From Rhodospirillum sp. (GTDB lineage: Bacteria > Pseudomonadota > Alphaproteobacteria > Dongiales > Dongiaceae): a DNA stretch of 64,000 nucleotides. The translations under genes were made by a program, and so were the position numbers. The notes beneath the pieces are model-generated. The model was not told the origin of the DNA. It made no database searches and saw nothing but the letters and a program-made list of their open reading frames with translations. Positions 19,001-27,343 of the stretch are shown here, piece by piece. The DNA lies in assembly GCA_013822765.1 (NCBI GenBank), contig PNKY01000008.1, forward strand, positions 1 through 64,000, in the 5' to 3' direction. Numbering within the stretch: position 1 is the stretch's first letter; every line of letters begins with the position of its first letter.

Positions 19001-19483
19001 GGCTTCGCCGACCGTGCCGCTGCGCGCATAGCCCTTGCCGACCAGGTACTCGACCAGCTTGCCCTGGTCGAGCCGCCCGCCGCGCTTCAGCTCCAGCGTG
19101 CCCTTGAAGCCGGCCGGTGTCGGCACGCGCTGCAGGATCGCGGCGACCGTCGTCACCACCACCAGCTTGGTGCGCGCACCCTCTTCCATGGCGCTCAGCC
19201 GGCTCAAGGCATCGATGCGGCGGGCCAGGATGTCGCGGTGCGGCGAGGCGCGGTCGTACGGCAGGCAGTCCCAGGCCGGGAACGAGATGACGGTCAGGTC
19301 CGGCGCCATGAAGCCCAGCATCTCGACTGTGCGCGCCATCCGCAGGTCGTCTTGCGCGACATGCAGCACGCCGCCGGGCGCAATCGCCGCCAGACGTGCG
19401 ATCAGCAGCGCGTCGGCGCCGTCAGGCGCGCCGCCGACCTGGTGCCGGCCGGGCGCCGGAATGACAAAGGGAAGATCACTCAC
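16013..19483 (-). CDS. mfd: Transcription-repair coupling factor Mfd
   Basis: Full-length (1156 residues) Mfd that displaces stalled RNA polymerase and recruits UvrA. The N-terminal UvrB-like domains are followed by the CarD-like polymerase-interaction domain ('FHAGDFVVHIDHGIGRYEGL'). The SF2 helicase motor has Walker A 'GDVGFGKTEVALRAAF', motif II 'LLIVDEEQHFGV', 'TLTATPIPRTLQLAL' and the TRG motif region 'QLRGRIGRSKLRGYAYL'. A C-terminal TRCF domain completes it. The GTG start overlaps the sdhE TGA (GTGA, 19480-19483), so it is translationally coupled to sdhE. Confidence 0.97.
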   Translation of the reverse strand: MSDLPFVIPAPGRHQVGGAPDGADALLIARLAAIAPGGVLHVAQDDLRMARTVEMLGFMAPDLTVISFPAWDCLPYDRASPHRDILARRIDALSRLSAMEEGARTKLVVVTTVAAILQRVPTPAGFKGTLELKRGGRLDQGKLVEYLVGKGYARSGTVGEAGEFAVRGGIVDLFPPGTSMPIRVDFFGDEVEDLRLFDPLSQRSLGKVDEFALRPINELQLTPDAIEHFRTNYRSEFGTSGADDPLYEAISAGRQFPGMEHWLPLFGIELVPFDSYLPRAIVTLDHQVDEAVKARLEMIQDFYQARRDLQAAERESGAPVYRPLPVGRLHIGENAWREFTGKRVSLALHPFGAPDEGGWLNGSGRFGKSFAEARANPDVNLYQAVAAFARNEQQQDRHVLLTAGSTGALERLGHLLSEHGLAQQENVESWDAFGALPVGTLGRAVLSLENGFQTDRAVVLTEQDILGDRMFRTVAKKKKADAFLHELANFHAGDFVVHIDHGIGRYEGLVALDVGGAPHDCLRVIYDGGDKLFVPVENIDVLSRYGGEETIVALDKMGGAAWQARKARVKQRIRDIANQLMKTAALRQIKTADVLQPAEGLFDEFCARFPYAETEDQQRAIVEVIGDLANGRPMDRLVCGDVGFGKTEVALRAAFVAAMSGKQVAVVTPTTLLCRQHFKTFTERFQGFPITIRQMSRLVTAKDMADTKDKLKAGRVDIVIGTHALLAKSLEFAKLGLLIVDEEQHFGVVQKERLKEMRGDVHVLTLTATPIPRTLQLALSNIREMSLITTPPVDRLAVRTFVLPYDPVIVREAIMREHFRGGQIFYVCPRIEDLETVAARLRSLVPEIKFVMAHGRMSPTALEKAMNAFYDGSYELLLATNIIESGLDIPTANTMVIHRADMFGLAQLYQLRGRIGRSKLRGYAYLTTPPGKALTETAQRRLEVMQTLDQLGAGFTLASHDLDIRGAGNLLGDEQSGHVREVGVELYQHLLEEAVREARGTEKVAAQDWTPQINISMPVLIPESYVQDLNVRLGLYRRLADLATEQEIDAFAAELIDRFGPLPVEAENLLQVVAFKQLCRSSGVERLEIGPKGAVIAFKDNRFARPEKLVEFITKRQSIVTLRPDHRLVYRQDWADTKARMNGVKKLMQNLASMAA

Positions 19484-19749
19484 GATGAAATACTGCTATG
19501 GAACTCCGCGAGATCCGCAATGAGCGGACGCAAAACGCCGGACGGGCACTCTTCCCGGCCGGTGACCCAGTTGTATATATCCGGGTCGCTTTCCTCGAGC
19601 AACGCGGCATAGACGCCGACCGCCTCTGCATCGAACGCATTGAGCCGCTGGTCCGCGAACCGCCCGAGCAGCAGGTCCATCTCCCGCGTGCCGCGGTGCC
19701 AGGAGCGGAATTTCAACCGTTTGCGCGCGATCTCCAGGTCGTCCGTCAT
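19480..19749 (-). CDS. sdhE: FAD assembly factor SdhE (succinate dehydrogenase assembly)
   Basis: This 89-residue protein has the SdhE/YgfY (Sdh5, DUF339) hallmark 'WHRGTREMDLLLGRF', containing the RGxxE motif needed for covalent flavinylation of SdhA, and 'EESDPDIYNWVTGREECP' near the C-terminus. Start: ATG at 19749 gives the usual family length; the frame is open further upstream to 19875 but that would overlap recG. It sits divergently from recG (70 bp gap) and overlaps mfd by 4 bp, an arrangement common in alphaproteobacteria. Confidence 0.93.
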   Translation of the reverse strand: MTDDLEIARKRLKFRSWHRGTREMDLLLGRFADQRLNAFDAEAVGVYAALLEESDPDIYNWVTGREECPSGVLRPLIADLAEFHSSISS

Positions 19750-19819
19750 CGCCCTTTTCCGTCCTCCAAGGGCGGGATAGCTTGGCCGCCCCATCATCGC
19801 CTGACGCGAGTCCGAACCG

Positions 19820-21901
19820 GTGCGACCCAACATCCTCAATCCTCTGTTCGCGTCAGTAACCAGTTTGCCGGGCATCGGTCAACGGCTCGCGCAACTGGTG
19901 GAAAAGCTGGCCGGGCCGCTCGTAATCGACGTGGCCGGGCACCTGCCCAGCGGGCTGATCGACCGCCGCAACCAGCCGCACCTGTCGACCGCCGAAGGCG
20001 GCGCGATCGCCACGGTCGTGGTGCGGGTTGAGCGGCACGTGAAATCGCACAACCCGCGCCAGCCGTACAAGGTGCATTGCTCCGATTCGACCGGTTTCAT
20101 CGATCTCGTGTTCTTCAACGCGCGCGAGGATTATCTGCTGAAGACCTTGCCGCTCGGCCAGACGCGCGCGGTTAGCGGCCGCATCGACCGCTTCGGCGGC
20201 GAGCTCAACATGGTCCATCCTGACCATATCGTGCCGGAAGAGGAACTCTCCACAATCCAGATCGTGGAGCCGGTCTATCCCATGACCGCGGGCCTCGCGC
20301 CCAAGGTGTTGCGCAAGGCGATCGATGCCGCGCTCGAGCGATTGCCCACGCTTCCCGAATGGATCGATGCTGGCATCGTCAAACAGCGGCAATGGGACGG
20401 CTGGGTGGAAGCGCTGCGCGCCGTCCATCATCTTCAGGGTGAAGCTGAGTTGTCGACATTGTCTCCGCCGCGCATGCGGCTGGCCTATGACGAGCTGTTG
20501 AGCAACCAGCTGGCGCTGGCGATCGTGCGCTCGCGCAACAAGCGCAAGGCCGGGCGCTCCAACAAGGGCAACGGCGCCCTGCGCCGCCGCATCGTCGGCA
20601 AGCTGCCCTACACCCTGACCAAGTCCCAGGAGCAGGCGCTCGGCGAGATCATCGCCGACATGGCCGAGCCGACCCGCATGCTGCGTCTGCTGCAGGGCGA
20701 TGTCGGCAGCGGCAAGACCGTGGTCGCGCTGCTGGCGATGGCGAACGCGGTGGAGGGGGGCGGCCAGGCCGCGCTGCTGGCGCCGACCGACATCCTGGCG
20801 CGCCAGCATTTCGCGACCCTGGAGCCGCTGTGCAAAGCCGTGGGGCAAGAGATCGCCCTGCTCACCGGTCGCGACAAGGGCAAGGCGCGCGACGCGATAC
20901 TGTCGCGGCTCGCATCGGGCGAGCTGAAGCTGATCGTCGGCACCCACGCCCTGGTTCAGGAAGACGTGGAGTTCGGCGACCTGCGCCTCGCCATCGTGGA
21001 CGAGCAGCATCGTTTCGGCGTCGAGCAGCGCATGGCGCTCGCCGACAAGGGCGCCGGCGTCGACCTGCTGGTGATGACCGCGACGCCCATCCCGCGCACC
21101 CTGATGATGACCGCCTATGGCGATATCGACGTGTCGAAGCTGACCGAGAAACCCGCGGGCCGGCAGCCGATCGACACCCGCACCGTCCCGCTGGAACGCC
21201 TGCACGAGGTCGCCGACGGCCTGAAGCGCGCGATCGCGCACGGCGCGCGCATCTACTGGGTCTGTCCCCTGGTGGACGAGTCAGAAGCGGTCGATCTTGC
21301 TGCCGCAACGGAACGCCATCGCGTGCTGCGCCAGACCTTCGGCGAGCGCGTCGGCCTGGTCCACGGCAAGCAAAAGGCGGCGGAGCGCGATGCCACCATG
21401 GCCGCCTTCGCCGCTGGCGATCTCGACATCCTTGTCGCCACCACGGTGATCGAGGTCGGCGTCAACGTGCCGGAAGCGACCGTGATGGTGGTGGAGCACG
21501 CCGAGCGCTTCGGCCTCGCCCAGCTCCACCAGCTGCGCGGCCGTGTCGGCCGCGGCGCCGCGAAATCGAATTGTGTGCTGCTCTACCAAGCGCCGCTCGG
21601 TGAGACCGCCAAGGCCCGCCTGCAGATCCTGCGCGAGACCGAGGACGGATTCCGGATCGCGGAAGAAGACCTGCGCCTGCGCGGCGGCGGCGAGCTGCTC
21701 GGCACGCGCCAGAGCGGCTTGCCTGGATTCCACTACGCGGACCTCGCCGTGCATGGCGACCTGCTCGCCACGGCGCGCGACGATGCACGGCTGATCGTGG
21801 AGCGCGACCCGCAGCTGAAGTCCGAGCGCGGCGAAGCGCTCAGGATGCTGCTATATCTCTTCCGCCAGGATTCGGCGATCAAGACCCTGACGTCGGGCTA
21901 G
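19820..21901 (+). CDS. recG: ATP-dependent DNA helicase RecG
   Basis: This 693-residue monomeric branch-migration helicase reverses stalled forks. The N-terminal wedge (OB) domain includes 'YKVHCSDSTGFIDLVFFNAREDYL'. The motor has Walker A 'GDVGSGKTVVALLAM', motif II 'AIVDEQHRFGVEQRM', 'VMTATPIPRTLMMTAYGDIDVS' and motif V/VI 'QLHQLRGRVGRG'. Start is GTG at 19820. The 3' end overlaps the convergent DUF502 gene by 23 bp. Confidence 0.96.
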   Translation: MRPNILNPLFASVTSLPGIGQRLAQLVEKLAGPLVIDVAGHLPSGLIDRRNQPHLSTAEGGAIATVVVRVERHVKSHNPRQPYKVHCSDSTGFIDLVFFNAREDYLLKTLPLGQTRAVSGRIDRFGGELNMVHPDHIVPEEELSTIQIVEPVYPMTAGLAPKVLRKAIDAALERLPTLPEWIDAGIVKQRQWDGWVEALRAVHHLQGEAELSTLSPPRMRLAYDELLSNQLALAIVRSRNKRKAGRSNKGNGALRRRIVGKLPYTLTKSQEQALGEIIADMAEPTRMLRLLQGDVGSGKTVVALLAMANAVEGGGQAALLAPTDILARQHFATLEPLCKAVGQEIALLTGRDKGKARDAILSRLASGELKLIVGTHALVQEDVEFGDLRLAIVDEQHRFGVEQRMALADKGAGVDLLVMTATPIPRTLMMTAYGDIDVSKLTEKPAGRQPIDTRTVPLERLHEVADGLKRAIAHGARIYWVCPLVDESEAVDLAAATERHRVLRQTFGERVGLVHGKQKAAERDATMAAFAAGDLDILVATTVIEVGVNVPEATVMVVEHAERFGLAQLHQLRGRVGRGAAKSNCVLLYQAPLGETAKARLQILRETEDGFRIAEEDLRLRGGGELLGTRQSGLPGFHYADLAVHGDLLATARDDARLIVERDPQLKSERGEALRMLLYLFRQDSAIKTLTSG

Positions 21902-22559
21902 CCGGCAGCGCGGTCGCCTCGACCGGCGGCGTCACGATGCCGCCGGAGACCACCAGCTTCAGCCCGTCCTCGATCGGCATCTTGAGCCGGATGATGTCCT
22001 GCACGGGCACGAACAGCAGGAAGCCGGAGGTCGGGTTGGGGGTCGTCGGCACGAACACGTTGATGACTTCCTCCGCGGTCTTCTCCTGCACCTCGCCCTT
22101 GGTGGCGCCGGTGATGAAGCCCAATGTCCACATGCCCTTGCGTGGGTATTCGATCAAGACGCATTCGCGGAACGCTGCCGACTTGTTCGCCAGCACCGTT
22201 TCCATGATCTGCTTGATCGCGCCATAGAGCGAGCGGATCACCGGCAGGCGGTTGAGGATGCCCTCGAGCAATCCGTTGAGCGCGCGCCCTATGATGCCGG
22301 CGGTCAGCGCACCGATCAGCGTCATCCCGACCAACGCCAGCAGCAGGCCGATCCCAGGGATCGAGAACGGCAGATAGGTTTCGGGGTTGTATTCCGGTGG
22401 CAGGACGCTGAACACCCTTTCATCAACAAATGTAATGAACAGCCAAGCCAGATAAATCGTCAGGCTCACGGGAGCCGTGATCAGGACACCTGCGAAAAAA
22501 TAGGTGCGCAGCCTGGCGCCAAGGCTCATCCGGAACGCGCCGGGTTTCTTTTCTGTCAT
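21879..22559 (-). CDS. DUF502 family membrane protein
   Basis: This 226-residue protein has two N-terminal membrane helices ('TYFFAGVLITAPVSLTIYLAWLFITFV' and 'GIGLLLALVGMTLIGALTAGIIG') followed by the soluble DUF502 domain ('IPVIRSLYGAIKQIMETV'-like segment, 'FVPTTPNPTSGFLLFVP'). The family is widespread and of unknown function. Overlaps recG convergently, and a recG neighbour in many alphaproteobacteria. Confidence 0.88.
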   Translation of the reverse strand: MTEKKPGAFRMSLGARLRTYFFAGVLITAPVSLTIYLAWLFITFVDERVFSVLPPEYNPETYLPFSIPGIGLLLALVGMTLIGALTAGIIGRALNGLLEGILNRLPVIRSLYGAIKQIMETVLANKSAAFRECVLIEYPRKGMWTLGFITGATKGEVQEKTAEEVINVFVPTTPNPTSGFLLFVPVQDIIRLKMPIEDGLKLVVSGGIVTPPVEATALPASPTSGS

Positions 22560-22653
22560 CGATCGCCCACCGATGGGTTAATCGCCTATTCAAGGGGGCT
22601 GGCCCAGCGGGCGCAAGTCCCTATACTCCCGGCCGGGACGGTGGGACGTACGG

Positions 22654-23163
22654 ATGGCCGAGCGAGAGTGGATCCAGGGGCATATTTGCTTCCTGGAGCG
22701 GCGCGAGATCACCTCGAAGCTCATTGCGGGGCTGGAGGAGCATTGGGATGGCGTGCGCGGCACGCGTGCAATGCCGCGCCGCGAGGAGATCGACCCGATC
22801 GAGCTGGTTCCCTGGCTGCCCTATGTCTCGATCATGGAACTGCACCATGATCCGTTCCGCGTGCGTTACCGCGTGGTGGGCACCGAGGTCGCGCGCATCA
22901 TCGGAGAGGATTTCTCCAACCGCTGGCTCGATGAAACCGGCTGGGGCGAGTCGGCGATTGCGCTCAACCGCCTGCTCTATGAGCGCGTCTCGGAAAGGCG
23001 CGCGCCGTCATACGGCCTCTCGACCGTGACTTGGCAGGGCAAGCCGGACCACGTGTTCCAATGGGTGCTGTTCCCGCTGGGCGATGGCGACGTCGTCACC
23101 CATTGCCTGAGCCTCGACGACCTCAGCGTGATCGCGCCGCGCAGTCGCCTGCTGCCGCGGTAA
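22654..23163 (+). CDS. PAS_5 domain protein
   Basis: This 169-residue cytoplasmic protein is a single PAS_5-type domain typical of alphaproteobacteria. Recognisable blocks are 'MPRREEIDPIELVPWLPYVSIMEL', 'FRVRYRVVGTEVARIIGEDFSNRWLDE' and 'FPLGDGDVVTHCLSLDDL'. There is no output domain. Ligand and partner unknown. A TATACT hexamer at 22622-22627 could be its -10 element. Confidence 0.8.
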   Translation: MAEREWIQGHICFLERREITSKLIAGLEEHWDGVRGTRAMPRREEIDPIELVPWLPYVSIMELHHDPFRVRYRVVGTEVARIIGEDFSNRWLDETGWGESAIALNRLLYERVSERRAPSYGLSTVTWQGKPDHVFQWVLFPLGDGDVVTHCLSLDDLSVIAPRSRLLPR

Positions 23164-23165
23164 CG

Positions 23166-23774
23166 CTAGTAAGCCGCGCCGGATCGCGCCGACTCCAGGC
23201 GCGTCAGAGTCTCCTTGACCGGCAGCTGCGTCTGGTCGTCCGGATCGTATTGCTTCAGCAACAGCACGGTCAGCGTGGTGACGGCTTGCCCGTACGCGCG
23301 CCGCACCGGCTGATAGTAGTAGGGCTCGTCGTAGAACCAATACGGCCTGCCCGAATAGCCGTAGCGGCGCCACCCGTACGGATAGTACGGGCCATAGCCT
23401 TGCACATATTCCCGCGTGACCTGCACGTCGGTGTCGCGCGCTTCGTTCTCGATCTTCATCGCCGCCATGCCGCGCTGGTCGGCGATCTGCGCGGCGCGCC
23501 AGATGGCAAGGTCGCGGGTCTTCGCGCGCTCCGCCACCAGCCGCGAATCCTCCCTGCCCTGGCTGGAGGACACGCGAATGTTGGAGCCGGTATAGGTCAC
23601 CTCGATCTTGTCCGTTCCGACGTCGCGCTCGCTGTAGCCGAAGTCGCCGGTCTGGCCGAGCGGCACCATCGCCGGCTTCGGCACCGGCGCGGCGCAAGCC
23701 GCGACCACGGTCGCCAAGAGCACGGTGGCCAGGAACTTCGCTACTGGAGCAGTCTGTCTTTGGATCGTCTGCAT
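23166..23774 (-). CDS. CC0125/CC1285-like lipoprotein
   Basis: Start at ATG 23774 gives a signal peptide ending in the lipobox 'VVAAC' with Cys27, so it is a predicted lipoprotein. The mature part contains 'FGYSERDVGTDKIEVTYTGSN', then a helical stretch with 'RAAQIADQRGMAAMKI', then a Tyr/Pro-rich low-complexity region ('YGPYYPYGWRRYGYSG', 'YWFYDEPYYYQPV'). The first part resembles the CC0125/CC1285 family of Caulobacter. Function unknown. A longer start at 23804 is possible but spoils the signal peptide. Confidence 0.75.
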   Translation of the reverse strand: MQTIQRQTAPVAKFLATVLLATVVAACAAPVPKPAMVPLGQTGDFGYSERDVGTDKIEVTYTGSNIRVSSSQGREDSRLVAERAKTRDLAIWRAAQIADQRGMAAMKIENEARDTDVQVTREYVQGYGPYYPYGWRRYGYSGRPYWFYDEPYYYQPVRRAYGQAVTTLTVLLLKQYDPDDQTQLPVKETLTRLESARSGAAY

Positions 23775-23847
23775 GACCTCGCCATGGATCGGTCGCACCA
23801 CCAAAAAGGTGGCCCCCCGCGATCAGGCGCGCAAGTCACAAGTGTGA

Positions 23848-25077
23848 TCAGCGCCACACGGAATCGGGATTGCCGAGCACCTGCGGGCTGACAGCGAGGC
23901 AATAGACGTCCTTGTCCCACAGCGCCTTGCAGGCCTTGCCGGCGGCCTGCTGGTCCATGCCGACCAGCATGGCGCTATAGCGCGCGGTCCCTTCATAGGC
24001 CTTCTGCACGATCGCCGGGCGGCCGCCCTTGGCCAACGGACCCAGAGAATCCTTGGCGCTCTTCAGCACCTGCTCGGCCTTGCCACGCTCGGGATAGGCG
24101 CCGAACACGACGCCCCAGCCGCTGAGGCGCGCCGCCGAGGTGATGGTGCCGCCATCTTCGCCCACCGCCGCCGTGCACTTTCCTGCCGACAGAATGGTTG
24201 GGGCTGGCCCGCTGTCGGCCGCCGTGACGATCTGCCCGAGTTCGGCTAGCGTCGAGCCCTTGGAGGCGTTCGACGCGAAGGCACGATTGAGCAGTCCCGT
24301 CATATCGATCGTGCGCTGCCCGCGATTGGCGCTGCCCAGCACCACGCCGATGACCCGCCGCCCGTCGCGCGTGGCGGAAGCCACCAGATTATAGCCGGAG
24401 CCGCAGGTGAAGCCGGTCTTGAACCCGTCCGCGCCGGCGTAACTGCCGAGGATCCCGTTGACGGTGCCGCGGCTGCGCTTGCCGATGGTGACGGCGCGCT
24501 GGTTGAACAGCGGATAGTGCTTCGGATAGTCGCGCAGCAGCGCGGTCGCCAACACCGCCATGTCGCGCGCCGTCGTCACCTGCCCGTCATGCGGCAGGCC
24601 GGAGGCGTTGCGGAACACCGTGCGCGCCATGCCGAGATCGCGCGCCATCGCCGTCATGCGCGCGGCAAACGCCTCTTCGCTGCCTGCCACCTTCTCGGCC
24701 AACGCGACCGCCGCGTCGTTGCCGGAGGCGACGATCGCGGCATTGATGGCCTGCCGCACCGTGATCACCTGCCCCGCCTTCAGGCCGAACTTCACCGGGC
24801 TCTGGCCGGCGGCATAGGACGAGACCTTGATCTTGTCGTCGAAGCTGAGACGACCCGCCTCGATCTCCGACAGAGCGACGTAGACCGTCATCATCTTGGT
24901 GAGCGACGCGGGGTACCAGAGGTGATTAGGAGCGTCGGATGCAATCACCTGGCCAGTCTCGACGTCGACCACCAGGCTGGCCGCGCGCGCGGTTCCGCCG
25001 GCCCAGACGAGCCCGGCCAGGATCGCGATAACAGCCATTATCGCGTGCGGCGCTCTGCACACGAATGCCATGATCAT
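23848..25077 (-). CDS. D-alanyl-D-alanine carboxypeptidase (PBP5/6-type)
   Basis: A signal peptide at residues 1-32 is followed by a serine-type peptidase S11 domain with all three penicillin-binding motifs: SxxK in 'YPASLTKMMTVYVALSEIEAG', SxN in 'IVASGNDAAVALAE', and KTG in 'GADGFKTGFTCGSGYNLVASA'. The C-terminal 90 residues have two short 'GWGVVFGAYPERGKAEQVLKSAK'-type stretches resembling a SPOR peptidoglycan-binding domain. It trims the terminal D-Ala of peptidoglycan in the periplasm. Start: ATG at 25077 follows GGGGAAGG; a second ATG at 25071 is close. Divergent from the Sel1 protein gene. Confidence 0.93.
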   Translation of the reverse strand: MIMAFVCRAPHAIMAVIAILAGLVWAGGTARAASLVVDVETGQVIASDAPNHLWYPASLTKMMTVYVALSEIEAGRLSFDDKIKVSSYAAGQSPVKFGLKAGQVITVRQAINAAIVASGNDAAVALAEKVAGSEEAFAARMTAMARDLGMARTVFRNASGLPHDGQVTTARDMAVLATALLRDYPKHYPLFNQRAVTIGKRSRGTVNGILGSYAGADGFKTGFTCGSGYNLVASATRDGRRVIGVVLGSANRGQRTIDMTGLLNRAFASNASKGSTLAELGQIVTAADSGPAPTILSAGKCTAAVGEDGGTITSAARLSGWGVVFGAYPERGKAEQVLKSAKDSLGPLAKGGRPAIVQKAYEGTARYSAMLVGMDQQAAGKACKALWDKDVYCLAVSPQVLGNPDSVWR

Positions 25078-25154
25078 GCCCTTCCCCGGAAGCCACAGTG
25101 CCTGATACAAACAGGCTCAAATTTGCCCGGCATTCTATCATCAGGGGACCAAAG

Positions 25155-26948
25155 TTGAAGCTGTTTGCTCGCACCACTGTGATACTTCTCACAATTATCA
25201 CGATGGGCCTCAGCGCTCCTGCGAGATCGGATTATCAAACCGGCGTAGACGCTTATTCCAATGGGAATTTTAAGCTAGCGCTGGAGGAATGGCTGCCGCT
25301 GGCTGAGGGCGGCGACGCGACCGCGCAGAACAGCGTGGGAGCGCTCTATGACCATGGCCTGGGAGTCGACGAGGACGACGCCACCGCCGCCCATTGGTAC
25401 CAACTGGCGGCCGACCAGAACCTGCCGCTCGCCATGCGCAACATCGCGAACATGTATGCCGGCGGCTATGGCGTCGCGTTCGACCAGGCGCTCGCCGAAT
25501 CCTGGTACGAGAAGGCGGCCAAGATGGGCGATCCCGTCTCGATCAAGCGCATGGCGGCCTTGCGGCCCTCCAGCGAGTTCGCCGCGGCCCAAGGCGCGAC
25601 GGTCGCAGAGGCAGCGCCAGTCGAGCCATCACCCGCCCCGGCCGCAGAGCCGATGACGGTCGCGGGCGACGACCAAGTCGCCGAGGCCGCGTCGACTCCG
25701 GTCGAGCCATCACCCGCCCCAGAGCCTGCTGTAGAGCCTGCTGTAGAGCCTGTTGCAGAGCCCGTCGTTGAGTCCACCCCCGAACCTGTCGCAGCGCCCG
25801 CCCCGGAATCCGCTGCCGCGCCGACGGAGAGCCCCGCGCAGAGCGATCTGGACCAGCCGGAGCAATACGGCGACACCGGATCGCCCGCTCCCGCTCCCGC
25901 TCCCGCCGCAGCAACACCGGCGGCGACCCAGCAGGCTGCCGTCACACCGCCCCCCGCGGGCGATCCAGGCAACTGGCTGATCGGCATGTGGCAGGGCCCG
26001 TCGCTCGGCTGCCCGCCCAACGGCGGCCTGGAGTTCCTGCCCGGCGAGACGCGCTCCTACTACGGCGGGCAGATCGCGGCGCGGCTGCAGGCCAAGTACG
26101 AAGTCGCGGGCGACCAGGTCAAAGTCACCAGCACCGGCATCGATGGCGTCGGCAGCAGCTACGAGTACGAACGGCGCGGTCCAGACACCTTCGTCATCAC
26201 CGCCGTGCCCGCCGATATGCCGAGCTCGATGATCGGCGCCGAGCATCGCCGCTGCGCCGGCGCGCCTTTGGCGGCAGCCGCTGCGCCCGCACCGGCGGCC
26301 GAGGCAGCGCCCACGCCAGAGCCTGCTCCCGCACCGCAAGCGGCCGCACCGGCGCCCAAACCGTTCGTGCCGGAAAAGCCCGCCGCAGAAACGCAGCCGG
26401 CGCCGGCTGCAACCCCCGTGGAGCCGCAGCTGACGCCGATCGTCGGATCGCTGCAAGCTACCACGCCGCAGGCGGCGGTCCCGCCGCAGGCTGCGGCCCC
26501 ACAAAGCGCATCGGGGGGATCGTTGCAGGAGGGCTGGGATGCGTTCGGCCGCGGCGACTACGCCGGCGCCCTTGCGATCTGGCAGCCGCTCGCCGAGCAG
26601 GGCGACGTCAACATGCAGCTGTTGCTCGGCTCGATCTATGACCTCGGCCAGGGTGTGCCGCAGGACGATGCCGAAGCGGTGAAATGGTACGAGCGTGCCG
26701 CTGTCCAAGGCTCGGCCAAAGGCCAGTATCAGCTCGGCGCCGTCTATGCCCGCAGCACGCAAGTCAAGGACCCCTTCCAGGGCTACAAGTGGCTCACCAT
26801 CGCCGCAAACACCCTGGCCAATGGCCCGCAAGCCGGCGTGACCGCAGACCAGGCGACCACGCTGCGCACCCTGATCGAAGGCGAGCTGAACAAGGACCAG
26901 ATCGCCAAGGCGAGAGCAGAAGCCAAGGCGTTCAAGCCAAAGGGATAG
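25155..26948 (+). CDS. Sel1-repeat secreted protein with Pro/Ala/Glu-rich linkers
   Basis: TTG at 25155, behind AGGGGA, yields a clean signal peptide ('LKLFARTTVILLTIITMGLSAPARS'); the alternative GTG at 25098 would overlap the divergent carboxypeptidase gene region. Sel1-like repeats (SLR) occur at both ends ('ALYDHGLGVDEDDATAAHWYQLAADQ', 'SIYDLGQGVPQDDAEAVKWYERAAVQG'). Between them are two long Pro/Ala/Glu-rich linkers flanking a small beta-rich domain ('NWLIGMWQGPSLGCPPNGGLEF..HRRC') with two Cys. Probably periplasmic scaffold; partner unknown. The first linker includes four 12-bp tandem repeats. Confidence 0.8.
   Translation: MKLFARTTVILLTIITMGLSAPARSDYQTGVDAYSNGNFKLALEEWLPLAEGGDATAQNSVGALYDHGLGVDEDDATAAHWYQLAADQNLPLAMRNIANMYAGGYGVAFDQALAESWYEKAAKMGDPVSIKRMAALRPSSEFAAAQGATVAEAAPVEPSPAPAAEPMTVAGDDQVAEAASTPVEPSPAPEPAVEPAVEPVAEPVVESTPEPVAAPAPESAAAPTESPAQSDLDQPEQYGDTGSPAPAPAPAAATPAATQQAAVTPPPAGDPGNWLIGMWQGPSLGCPPNGGLEFLPGETRSYYGGQIAARLQAKYEVAGDQVKVTSTGIDGVGSSYEYERRGPDTFVITAVPADMPSSMIGAEHRRCAGAPLAAAAAPAPAAEAAPTPEPAPAPQAAAPAPKPFVPEKPAAETQPAPAATPVEPQLTPIVGSLQATTPQAAVPPQAAAPQSASGGSLQEGWDAFGRGDYAGALAIWQPLAEQGDVNMQLLLGSIYDLGQGVPQDDAEAVKWYERAAVQGSAKGQYQLGAVYARSTQVKDPFQGYKWLTIAANTLANGPQAGVTADQATTLRTLIEGELNKDQIAKARAEAKAFKPKG
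25721..25768 (+). repeat. Four tandem 12-bp repeats inside the Sel1 gene
   Basis: AGAGCCTGCTGT, AGAGCCTGCTGT, AGAGCCTGTTGC and AGAGCCCGTCGT encode EPAV-type units in the linker. A 20-bp direct repeat (GTCGAGCCATCACCCGCCCC) also occurs at 25620-25639 and 25701-25720. Confidence 0.8.
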
Positions 26949-26959
26949 CCACGACCCGT

Positions 26960-27343
26960 GTGACCTATGTGGGCGCGATCCTGCTGAAGGATGGAGCGCT
27001 GCTGCTCGGGCGCCGTGCGGCGCACTGTTCATATCCGGATTGCTGGGACATCATCGGCGGTCACGTCGAGCCGGGCGAGACGATCGAGCAGGCCCTGGTT
27101 CGCGAGGTCGCGGAAGAGATCGGTGTTGCGCCCGTGCAGTTCGCCAAGCTCTCGCTGCTGCGAGCCGAGGGCATCGAGCTACATATCTACCGGGTTGATG
27201 CGTGGTCAGGCGGTAGCCCAGCCGTTCATGGCGACGAGCATGTGGAGCTCCGCTGGTTCACCGTCGACGCAGCTTGCGCTCTGCCGAACCTCGCGACGGC
27301 CGAATACGTCCAGGTCTTCCGCGAACTCGGCGCGTCTACTTGA
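26960..27343 (+). CDS. NUDIX hydrolase
   Basis: This small protein (127 residues from GTG 26960) has a complete Nudix box, G-x5-E-x7-REVAEEIGV, at about residues 34-56 ('GGHVEPGETIEQ' then 'REVAEEIGV'). It hydrolyses a nucleoside diphosphate linked to another moiety; substrate not predictable. The frame is open upstream, so the start is uncertain (GTG at 26969 also possible); it follows the Sel1 gene by 11 bp. Its 3' end overlaps the convergent pbpC gene by 8 bp. Confidence 0.85.
   Translation: MTYVGAILLKDGALLLGRRAAHCSYPDCWDIIGGHVEPGETIEQALVREVAEEIGVAPVQFAKLSLLRAEGIELHIYRVDAWSGGSPAVHGDEHVELRWFTVDAACALPNLATAEYVQVFRELGAST

Noticed and set aside
17927..19612. 561-codon open frame antisense to mfd
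   Set aside because: No recognisable domain; Mfd motifs are intact on the other strand.
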